A stretch of DNA of 64,000 nucleotides from Coprinopsis marcescibilis (Eukaryota > Basidiomycota > Agaricomycetes > Agaricales > Psathyrellaceae): assembly GCA_004369085.1 (NCBI GenBank), contig ML210281.1, positions 20,196 to 84,195 on the forward strand, given 5' to 3'. How positions within the stretch are numbered: position 1 is the stretch's first letter; each line of letters begins with the position of its first letter. Under the pieces are notes generated by a model that searched no databases, had not been told where the DNA came from, and saw nothing but the letters and a program-made list of their open reading frames with translations. The translations under genes and the position numbers were made by a program. This document shows, in pieces, positions 55,431-64,000 of the stretch.

Positions 55431-56660
55431 CTACAACCTACTGATATCAGTGTCCCCAGCCTCTGAATGTACATCGTACTCGGAATCCGACTCTGAATCA
55501 TCCTCCCTTTCTTTTAAACTCCCGCTTCCTGAGGCCATGGTGGGTTTGCTGTTATCATCGAGACCTGGAGACACTGTATCCGCACGGTGCCCATGCTTAA
55601 ATCTTTTTCTGTGCCCACAGGTAGAGCTGTGTGCCAAGGAGAAAAGATCTGTAGTCATAACTATCGAGCACTGGGGACACTGAACAAACAGCGCCCAAAA
55701 CCTGCCCTCAGACAGCCCTCTGGAGTAAAGCTCGGTGAAGTCCTGAGTAGCAGTCGCAATGTTGACTGGTGCTTCGACTTGAAGGCCTACTCATATAATG
55801 GAACAGTTAGAATTGTTTGGGGAGATTCGTCAGAGGACACATACACTTCCTAGTACCTCTACTGTATAGGTCGCTCACTGGGAGAGCCTTGTAGATTCCC
55901 GAGCCTTGGATGGACTCAGAGTCGAAATCAGAGACCATCGAGAGTGCCTCTGCGGGTAGAGGGATGGCTGTAAATATATCCAACATCAACTAAGCTAGGG
56001 ATCAACTCGAGAATGAAAGATAAATATGTACTTCGTTTTTCATAGCCTCTGACTAGGAGCACTTTTACTGCGAAGAAGCGCTCAATACAGACTGTATGCG
56101 GGCAACTTAGACTTGGTTTCTTCCGTAAAAATAGAGACCGTTCGTACCAAAGTAACCGCATCTCCGTGATGCACACTCAGCAATGTATTCACCATTCAGA
56201 ATGGAGCCCGAGCTTGCTGGAAGGACCTCCACCAGCCCAATACACACCTCGATATAGTCGCTGTTAGACAGGTAGGGACATAGGCAGCTGGGTGCTCGAA
56301 AGTTGTGACTTCTTCGATGAGCTTCTAATTCGCAGGGAGTGATCCTTTCTCCGGTTTCAGTATTAACCGGCCTATTCCAAGCAAATTGGTCATGAGCAGA
56401 AGGGGTTTACTAAGAGAAAAGACTTACCAAGGCCAATTGCGAAGAGCTTCAGACTCCGGATCCCAGCTTAGGATGCGCGGAGGGGAGTGAGATGTGTGAA
56501 AGTGGGACGCTTCCACTTGCCGGAGAAAGTGCAGAAGCATGGAGCCTCCTGAGTCACTGGGTTTGGAGAGAGATGGACGCTTTGACTTCAAGTTAGCCAC
56601 CGGCACACTACAAGTCGCCATTGGTGGCCCGGGTCCTATGTGATAACTTGGAGTCTGCAT
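55431..56660 (-). CDS. Cys-rich, probably zinc-binding protein of an uncharacterised Agaricomycete family
   Basis: Exons joined by eye: from ATG 56660 (MQTPSYHIGPGPPMATCSVP...LRNWP), then WPVNTETGERITPCELEAHR, RSHNFRAPSCLCPYLSNSDY, IEVCIGLVEVLP, GEYIAECASRRCGYFVCIER, later EALSMVSDFDSESIQGSG, and finally RGLSEGRFWALFVQCPQCSI, SLAHSSTCGHRKRF and an acidic Ser/Asp/Glu tail. The C-L-C...C-x4-C-G-Y-F cluster resembles a GRF-type zinc ribbon; a second C-x2-C...C-x-H cluster follows. The early part (TGERITPCELEAHRRSHNF) I remember from repeated Agaricomycete hypothetical proteins. Function unknown. Exact splice sites in the middle are less certain than the frames. Confidence 0.6.
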
Positions 56661-57860
56661 GACCAAAGAGCCGAAGAGGTGGGGGGATGGTTCAACTCGA
56701 AGTGACAGTACCAAAACCTTGTCAATGGTGACGCAGTGGAAGAAGCATTTTTTGGGGTTTAGGGTGAATGTTTATGAAGCGAGCAGAGGGACGGACTCGG
56801 AACAGTCCGACTGGAGTGGCAGCAGTTGGTTTCACGGTCAGGGCAGTACCTCTCATGTTAATAGTGCCGAGGACTACTAGTCCCATGAAGGAGTTTGCCA
56901 GTGTGTCGTTAGAGGACAAGATGAGCCGAACGGTGAGGTACAACGAGGTACGGTGTGGGCCAGAAGGTCGATTGCGACCATCGCTCCTGGAGCTAAGAAA
57001 AATAAATGTCCCTGTTTCAGATGGCACAACTTAGGGTTCCCCTTACTTTCAAACCACCGACAGGCCCATTTGTATCGTCGACTCTAGCCTACTTACTGGG
57101 CACTTCTGAGTTTTTCTTCCCAGTAAAGCCTGACATTGTTGCGGTAGTACTATGTACGTACCAATGAGAATACATGGCATCAGAATGCAGCCCCTGGCTT
57201 TGACACCGCCAAAGGTGCTTGCATCCTGGTGGAACTTGTCCTGTCAAGATATAGATACTAGGCTATGGATATGCCACCAAACTACTGGCGGACGTGCGTT
57301 CGGAATTACTTGGGAGGGTTCAAGGGAGCTCAAGAGGCAATTCAAGGAAGCCTTTTTCTGGACCGCATGACTTGAAGCTTCAAATCGACTCCGAAGATCT
57401 GACCGTGACATCGGACGAGGCACGACTCGGAGGAGTCGGACCTAAATGAAGATTAGATTTGGTACTATGAGCGAGCCACATCAAGAAAGAGTCCGATTTC
57501 TGCTACTCAGATTCACTTGCAGAAGGGCGCCGTTACTCAACCTATCCGATCAATGGTAGTGATATGTCAATGCGTTGACGCCGGTGCCCGAGTCGGATAC
57601 AAGGAACACTCGCAGCTCCTTCTGAGTTCACAATGGTTCCGGGTACTGGCGCGCATCATAAGTCAAGGTTGTTTAATATTGCTTCAATCTGGGCCATTGA
57701 AGGAAAATACGGTCTTAGGTGTGGACAAATAGTACAGAAAGCCGTACAACGACTGTCCTTAGGAACCTTTATGCTATCTTACGAGGGTCTGGAAGGCTTC
57801 GCGAGAACAATCACACTACATCTACCATTGAAAATGACGAGATTTCTACTGTCTAGTGGA
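56661..57860. other. Island interval without a supported gene
   Basis: About 1.2 kb. Several 70-100-codon frames occur on both strands; none has a recognisable motif. It carries TGCGGTAGTACTA at 57140 and a short inverted repeat around cgactcgg-agg-agtcgg near 57424. Confidence 0.5.
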
Positions 57861-59414
57861 CTAGCCTGGTATTACTGAGGTTGAGGAGCTGGCTGCGGGT
57901 TCCCCAGCCTCTTGAGCTTGGCGACGCTGTTCCTTGATTCTTGCGTATACCGAGTCATGTGTAACGCCCGGCGCTATTCCATTTACCCTAGCGCCTAGTA
58001 AAGGCTGGGGGAAGACTTGACTATTGAAAGCTTCAGAGTTAGTAGTATACTAGTGAGAGCACCTAAATGACCTACATATTCCACCAGCTCACCAGGGCCT
58101 TCACTTCGACATGTTCTTCGGGGTCTTCAAGAAATTCCAGAAGTGTGTTGTATAACCGTTCCGAGTCCGTTATAGTGTCAGTGCGAGTGAAAGTCAGCGA
58201 AGAAGACAACGCAAACCGGACCTTTGGTGGAAGGAGCGAGTTAAAGATTGAAGAGGAACTCTAAGGGGAAACAATCACACCTGAGTGGCAATGTAAGCTA
58301 GCAATGCAAGCGTTACTGCTTTCATGCCATGTATACTGGAGTTGCTCAACTGGGTAGCCTGCTGTGGGTTTTCGACAGAGCTGGGAGAGGTGAAGGTATG
58401 TTTGAACGCCTGGATGCAAAGAGTCAGAAAGCCATATAGAGGCTCAGGATAGATCTGAAGCTACCTCGATGAGAAGATGACCACGCATTAAGCCATTCCA
58501 AGGCTTGTCGTGGTTGTATTGATGATTCTGATACAGAAACAGAGGCCATTGGTCACCGTTGGGAATGATCTGACCAGACCTGAGGCCATTTCTGACTCTG
58601 AAAGTTGGCTCAGCCGTCTGACTCTAAGGAAGGAAGCGTTCCAAGCACTCACGTTGTATCCTCCCAATTCATGGTGGCTGGACAAAGCAGCTTACCCGTC
58701 ATATCGTGGTAAAATCCTCTGTCTGTTTTGACATTACCCTTCAGAGGAGGGACCAGGTTTGCATTCGGCGGCGTAATCCATGCAACAATGATCACCTTTA
58801 GGGCTCGAGTGTCGTCGGAGCGCGAGTTGGAGGCTCCTTTTGTAAGCTAGAGTAGCTGAAACGTCAGTGAAGATCCTAAAAGCCAAAGTGTAGTACGACA
58901 TACCAAGTTGGCGATGGTGAAAATGTCAGTCTCCGAACCGTTCATCAATTGTTCCTCGAGCTTTGCAGAGAGCCCTAGGAGCTGACAATAGATTTTGTAC
59001 TCTTTTGATTCACTTCGGTTGTCGACGTGAGCAGTCTCATCAGCATTACTGGAAGCGGGATAAAGACATACACTTCAGAAAGATCTGCTTCTTCAAGTTG
59101 ACCCAGTTCCAACTGAATTGTCGTGTTGATTCCGTGCCAAAGAAGAGTGTGTATCCTACAAAACGCGCGAATGGTATGCCCAAAGTGACGTCCATGATAC
59201 ATTAGAGGATCGGTCCTTGTTCTAAGAATGATCAAATTTAGTTACAAGATTCATCGAAGACCATTCTAACCACAGCCAGTACGTACGGGCATTTCCGAGG
59301 AGGCTGTGTCAGGCAGGAACCCTCTTCCACTTCATCATCTTCCCTACGACGTCTGGTCCCAGCGCTGGCGGTGGGCTGGGTATTCTCTTTGTCAGGTCCT
59401 CTGGCATGCGACAT
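57861..59414 (-). CDS. DUF6698-like Agaricomycete protein
   Basis: From ATG 59414 (MSHARGPDKENTQPTASAGT, then a KR/E-rich stretch) the exons give DPLMYHGRHFGHTIRAFCRI, HTLLWHGINTTIQLELGQLE, ASNSRSDDTRALKVIIVAWI, PPLKGNVKTDRGFYHDMTGK, LLCPATMNW, GDQWPLFLYQNHQYNHDKPW, AFKHTFTSPSSVENPQQATQ, SSIHGMKAVTLALLAYIATQ, VRFALSSSLTFTRTDTITDS and a C-terminus ending SSTSVIPG. The order GRHFG, then ADDT-like RSDDTRALK, NVKTDRGF, LLCP, PWNGL and VRFALSSS is that of a widely repeated Agaricomycete family which I believe is DUF6698. Function unknown. All pieces seem open, so the copy is probably intact, with about eight short introns. Confidence 0.72.
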
Positions 59415-60373
59415 GATTGAGGGGCTTGATGCGGAGCGGCAACAAGCAATGTTAAGACAAGAATATAGCGACACTGACTCGGAGTTGGTGGGCTCCGAAC
59501 AGACAAAAATTAGTCAATCAATTAGATTAGAGTGTCTGTATAAAACAGTGGAGTTGGGCTAATCCGGCTGCCTGCCCGAATTACTTAATGGGCAGGACGA
59601 GTTGGAGCACAACTTGAAATCCTCATCAGTATCTTGAGTCCCTGTCAAAATTGAAAGGGGAAAACGCACGATTCGAGTGAGTGGTCATGGCTGGCCCTTA
59701 GGACTGGTATCAGGTGGTCATCATGCCGATCGAATTAGGGTCTTCAGGAGTCTTCACCTGGTTTGGGGAGACTTGGCTGTCAATGACCCATGGTTACAAC
59801 GATAGCCGCATGTCGGACTCACGTGTAATACCATCACGAATCGCCGATATCATGATTTGGACCGTGCCTGCAACGGCGGTATGGGCAGTAGATACATACA
59901 GGTGCAGATAGAATGGAAGGAACCAGTAGCTGAGATGCGTTTCCAAATATGGATATATGGGCGCCCTAACGCGAACATTTTCAAGGGGCTCAGGTTGACC
60001 AAGGTGCAGATTTTCTGAGCTGCAGCATGGTCAAGAATGTCAGGTGAAATGGGTGGGAATGTTGGCAGGTACCAGCATTGGGAGGGTGCAACTTGGCGCA
60101 ACTATATTGGAATGGAAGGGGGTATCAGCGAAAATGAGTTTGATTTCACATAGCGCGCATGGTGGTCAGGGTGACTAACTGACGCGATCCGGAAGCCTTC
60201 AAGTGTGAAGCTTCAAGCTTCAAGCTCAAGTCCAACTGGCAGTGTGAGCCGTGATCATGACAGCAACAGTAGTGATCGCAGCGTTAGGATATGACCTACA
60301 TAGTACTAGTGGGTAATGGGCCCTGAAATCAGTAAATTGTTTTAGTTTTGGACAATTCGGGGCAAGCCTTACC
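59415..60373. other. Divergent interval between the DUF6698-like gene and the knuckle/TM gene
   Basis: About 960 bp. A CTTCAAG-rich run (gccttcaag...gcttcaagctcaag) lies near 60196-60226 and TAGTACTAGT at 60301. No gene supported. Confidence 0.5.
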
Positions 60374-61471
60374 ATGACCATTGGGGAACATTCCGATTCT
60401 TCGCCCGAATTTCAACCTGTTTCCTCCAGTACCACCCAGATGCCACTAAAGAAAGCTTTCTCTATAACTGCCCCTGTTATTCTACCCTCTGGGCGAAAGG
60501 CACCAACCTGCCGGCATTGTGGGTCCAGAACACTTGGGCACTCGGAACTGGAGTGCGAGGAGAAGCGCAAGGTCACAACAGATGACGACGATTTGGATAG
60601 TCATAGCCCGCTGGATACAAAACCTAGAAGCATCTCCACCATTACTAGTAACATGAGCAGAGCTGCGTCAGAGTCAAAATACCCTAGCCGCAAACCTGAC
60701 ATCACCCCACGTACTGTTCATTTTGAAATCCCCAAACCTCAAACCAGTTCCCTAGGCCTTGCAAGGCAGCCAGAGCCCAAGACCGTCGCAACTGTCAACT
60801 TGCCTCGGAGTGATCGAGATTCAGATGCTGTCGTTCCCGTCATGTTAGGGCAAGAGCCAATGCTGGTAAGTATTATTCAAGTTTCATTGGAAATGATGAC
60901 GGCCTTTGATGATTGTCTCCACAAGGTCGTAGACTGCTCGTCGGACGAGGACGCCCATAGCGACAGGAGTTGTTCCAGTTCAGCTGTTTCAGGAGTACTA
61001 GTAGACTCGGAAGGGCAAGGACAAGGACTTGAAGGTTCCAGCGAGGAGCAACTTGAACTGTGCAGGGTTCAAAACGGTCGTACACTGAGAGTTGGCAGTG
61101 ACTCGGACACGGCGATCATCAACCGCCACGGTGCTGCTGGTGATCATGGCAAGCAGACCAGGCTCGGAATTCAAACTGAAGTTGGGAGGTCTTCAGGAAG
61201 CTCTGACCAGCCGAAGGAGTCACCGTCTGGGCCATGGTTGAATGAGATAACCATTACACTTCGTGGCGTCAAATTATATGTATTGTTTACACTGGCCAGT
61301 TTTCTATCTGGAGTGTTCACCATTCTATTCATTCAATTCACCGTTTATGTAACGATACTATGGAAGGTTGGAAGCTGGGACTTTTCTGAATCTTTGAATT
61401 TACCAGGCCTGCAAACATCCATAGCCATTGAACCTGCCAGTACCACATTTATTCAAGAGTTAGACCTGTAG
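60374..61471 (+). CDS. Single-exon protein with zinc-knuckle-like motif and C-terminal membrane helix
   Basis: An uninterrupted 365-aa frame starts ACCATGACC. Residues 46-61 read CRHCGSRTLGHSELEC, a C-x2-C-x6-H-x4-C arrangement, two residues longer than the retroviral-type zinc knuckle. The middle is Ser/Asp/Glu-rich (CSSDEDAHSDRSCSSS; EGQGQGLEGSSEEQLE). Near residues 298-330 GVKLYVLFTLASFLSGVF and TILFIQFTVYVTIL form a strong transmembrane helix or hairpin, followed by about 33 residues. No intron is needed, unusual here. The combination suggests a membrane-tethered nucleic-acid or protein-binding module; origin from an element's Gag-like gene is possible but not shown. Confidence 0.65.
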   Translation: MTIGEHSDSSPEFQPVSSSTTQMPLKKAFSITAPVILPSGRKAPTCRHCGSRTLGHSELECEEKRKVTTDDDDLDSHSPLDTKPRSISTITSNMSRAASESKYPSRKPDITPRTVHFEIPKPQTSSLGLARQPEPKTVATVNLPRSDRDSDAVVPVMLGQEPMLVSIIQVSLEMMTAFDDCLHKVVDCSSDEDAHSDRSCSSSAVSGVLVDSEGQGQGLEGSSEEQLELCRVQNGRTLRVGSDSDTAIINRHGAAGDHGKQTRLGIQTEVGRSSGSSDQPKESPSGPWLNEITITLRGVKLYVLFTLASFLSGVFTILFIQFTVYVTILWKVGSWDFSESLNLPGLQTSIAIEPASTTFIQELDL

Positions 61472-61701
61472 ATTACTAGTGGGGACCATTTTTGGAATAA
61501 ATTATGAAGGTTGGATCTTTTCCTACTAGTATTCCGATCACAGAGCAATTCGATAGATTTAAAATGAACTACCAAAACAAGCTGTTTAACTCCAGATAAT
61601 CGATAAAATCTAGTACCGAGTGCTTTTCCTCACCTGCACATAACCACACCGACGGCATGGTGATACACTGTCAGGAGTTATCAGAATGAAAGCCCAAAGA
61701 G
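61472..61701. other. Convergent 3' flanks
   Basis: About 230 AT-rich bp between two convergent stop codons; TACTAGT strings near 61475 and 61525. Confidence 0.5.
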
Positions 61702-63685
61702 TTATTCATGAGAAACATACATGATAGCCCATTGCAGACCAAACACATGCTTCTCACGACCACAGAACTCCCTTAAATGAAGTCCCTTCTCTCCAGAGGA
61801 GCTGGTGATTTGATCACTGGCAGCACTGCGTGACTGTGGCTCTTCAAGCAACTCCGAGCGCCCAATCCCCATAACACCGAGAGCCGGCTGGACAGCAGTG
61901 TTATCCTGAGTTCGGAGAGGCAAATACTGACTCAAAACTGCTGGGTGACTGTGAGCTGCGTCAGGATCAATCGCCCACTGACCATCCGGTGTGCGATGAT
62001 TCTTCACTGCTGGTACCTGCTTCTTTCTGAATTTGCTGAATCTTCGGGGAACCACGGCTGCGACGATCCTGCCGACTGCCTTTCGAGTGGCATCTATGGC
62101 AGCGCTTCCCCAAGCAGATGTGGTGTCACCGCGCTCAGGATTGCCGCGGCTTGAGGAGTCCGAAGTACCAGCGCCAATCCCCTGGTGAAAGAAACTGCCC
62201 CCAAGACCACTGAGAGATGGAGTAGACACGACACGCCGAATGGACCGCAAGCGACCTTCTAAGCCCCCAGTCCTCGGTTGGGAAGCCTGCTGTGCATCAG
62301 TCACCCTTTCAAGTTGGGGCCCTGGGGTCCACTGCGGTATCAGATTGAATGCGGTCATGGGTCTTCAACGGTAATGATGGTAAACACAACGATACAACAG
62401 TAAAAGGTAATCAGTTGATCAGCGTACTTTTGAAAAAAGTCAATTCGAATACTCACGAAAGTCGTTCAGGATCATCGTCATGATCATCTTGCAAGAGCCT
62501 ACGGACATCGGAACAAGTCAGAGTGTTGAATAACATGAAGATCGACAATAGACAAGCTAGATACTGACCAATCTTGGGACGATGGGGGTGAGCTTTCAGC
62601 ACTGTCCAGCAAGGACGACCAGTGCGAATCCTCATGATGCCAAAAATCGGATTCATCGTCACCGTGGTGACCATGATGACCGCGACTGCCAGTATCATGG
62701 TGATGGTGCCAGCCCATTGGCGAGGCCAGCTCGTGCCAAGTCTCTGTATCATGATGATCCGAATCATGATCATGGTCATGATGGCGGCCAACAAACGCAG
62801 AGTAACATCCATCAGGATTGCGCTGAATGGTCGCCACAGTGATGGAGGATGAGTCCTCTGACTCGTCTTCCGAGTAAGAGTCAAAGGCGGCTGGACAAGG
62901 TGCACCAGTTGGAGGAATCAGCCATATAGTCGGTACTGGAGGGGTTACATTGGGATCTGGGTTGACAGGTATGAGGCGTGAAAGTTCTCCGTCACCACGG
63001 AATGGTTGAACAAACAAAGGAAGTCCAGACCGGAGGTTGTAGCGGAGCAGGTCGCCAGGCAGTAGCGCGGGGCCTTGAGAGTTGCTTGGAGGAGCCTGAC
63101 CCATCTGCCGAGTATTACCAGCCACAGGGTTAGACTCGGAGGCAGTGGCCAGCAGTGGGTCTGAGGGAGCAGTATGATGTTGGTTGTATGCCACTGACTC
63201 CCCAATATCGGCGAGCCCGTGCGATTCGGACTCTGAGACCATGAATTAGTATCGGATGCAACAACGAGCATACTGGTGAATGATCTTCACCTTCAACTGC
63301 GGATGGATGCAAGTAGCGCCTCAGAGCAAGCAGAGTTCTTGAATGATAATTCATAGGTTCGTCAAAGACAGAGACCAGAACTTGATGGGACATGGGTAGG
63401 GACTGGAATGCGTCGCTAAGATTCAAGAAAGTTTGTTGGTTGGACCCAGCGGACGAGTCCGCAGCGCCTCCCAGTACGCCAGCATGTTGACTCGGAAGAC
63501 TATGATTTTCGGACTGTAAAGTTGTAGTACTAGACCTGACAGGAGAGTCTGCAGTTATTGAGCACGGTGAGACTGACATACACTGACATCGAAAAAGATG
63601 ACAAGGGGGCTTACTGTTGAAAGCCAGAGAGCGCAGCAAATGCGCAGGCAAGCAGGAGGCCAATGTATACGACTGGGTAGGACAT
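61702..63685 (-). CDS. His/Asp-rich protein with hydrophobic N-terminal leader
   Basis: ATG 63685 gives MSYPVVYIGLLLACAFAALS, a signal peptide or anchor, then splices to SSTTTLQSENHSLPSQHAGV, LNLSDAFQSLPMSHQVLVSV and ALRRYLHPSAVEG. The next exon holds ESESHGLADIGESVAYNQHH, LPGDLLRYNLRSGLPLFVQP and an Asp/Glu/Ser patch before HHDHDHDSDHHDTETWHEL, GWHHHHDTGSRGHHGHHGDD and WHHEDSHW. Two short exons lead to the last one (MTAFNLIPQWTPGPQLE...), with basic RIVAAVVPRRFSKFRKKQ and a C-terminus AIMYVSHE. All joins keep frame; about 580 aa. The His/Asp run could bind metal ions. No known family is recognised. Confidence 0.6.
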
Positions 63686-64000
63686 ATTTACCTTGTACTA
63701 TGAGGTAGTTAGAGTTGCTTATAGCTTAGCAGGTGGTAGTTAAGAGGCAAGAGATATATTTAGTATAGGGCTAAACTACAGCCCTTATATACCTATTCTA
63801 CAAGCGTATTAGTAAGCAAGTTACACGCTACATGTGATAAGTAAATATATAAATAGACATTGCTAGAATGTTCCAGCATAGTCTAGACTCAAGTATGAGT
63901 TGGTATGAGAAATAATGACGCAAGTGGATGCGTCATGGTTTGTAATACTTTAGTCAAGTATATGACATCAGCATATTCACTTAGTCACGTATCTGACATA
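63686..64000. other. Upstream flank of the His-rich gene to window end
   Basis: About 315 AT-rich bp, probably promoter of the 61702-63685 gene. No further gene is visible. Confidence 0.5.

Noticed and set aside
56750..56772. Telomere-like GGGGTTTAGGGTG
   Set aside because: A single TTAGGG with no tandem array.
57152..57370. Plus-strand 73-codon frame in the island
   Set aside because: Begins with ATG but shows no domain, leader or continuation through plausible splice sites.

Overview
The window reads as nuclear DNA of a filamentous basidiomycete, most likely an Agaricomycete mushroom-forming fungus. The reasons: almost every gene is split by short introns (mostly 45-60 nt, GT-AG, with CTNA-type branch sequences); coding density is high on both strands; household eukaryotic genes (ribosomal proteins, a proteasome subunit, AP-1 mu, mitochondrial ferredoxin, ETF-QO) sit among families typical of Agaricomycetes (FunK1 kinase, DUF6534-type membrane protein, DUF6698-type protein). 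I rebuilt exon structures by eye from splice signals and frame continuity. Family names come from memory of conserved motifs, with no database search.

Layout. 1-5 kb: a membrane-anchored acidic protein cut by the window edge (minus), two tandem small paralogs built on a short beta-like motif (2135-3712) with matching promoters, and a four-helix membrane protein. 4.9-10.8 kb: Spo7-like nuclear-envelope phosphatase subunit, divergent from prephenate dehydrogenase (tyr1), then a sucrose/alpha-glucoside transporter. 11-19 kb: a FunK1 kinase with frame problems, uracil-catabolism gene urc4, AP-1 mu subunit, and a PQ-loop transporter. 19-24.5 kb: a disordered protein, mitochondrial ferredoxin, a hotdog thioesterase and a TIGR04076-like protein. 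24.9-28.7 kb: two tandem NYN-domain (PIN-like nuclease) paralogs. 29.8-37.9 kb: divergent ribosomal protein genes (uS8, eS17), CTP-dependent diacylglycerol kinase Dgk1, ETF-QO, and a DUF6534 membrane protein. 38-43.3 kb: a disordered protein and three tandem single-pass membrane proteins with related ectodomains. 43.3-46.9 kb: a gene-poor stretch with decayed sequence and a diverged repeat pair. 46.9-51.6 kb: proteasome beta4, a second thioesterase and a large Ser-rich protein. 51.6-64 kb: an accessory-looking island of lineage-restricted genes: a small secreted candidate, an unknown 3-exon gene, a Cys-rich zinc-type protein, a DUF6698 protein, a zinc-knuckle plus transmembrane protein, and a His/Asp-rich protein with a hydrophobic leader.

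Functional links. Spo7 (activator of the Pah1 lipin phosphatase through Nem1) and Dgk1 (which reverses the Pah1 reaction) are both present and bear on nuclear membrane phospholipid balance; they lie about 26 kb apart, probably by chance. The ribosomal pair shares one 414-bp intergenic region. The best candidates for something undescribed are the motif-repeat pair at 2.1-3.7 kb, the three-gene membrane array at 39.5-43.3 kb, the NYN pair, and the 53.5-63.7 kb island.
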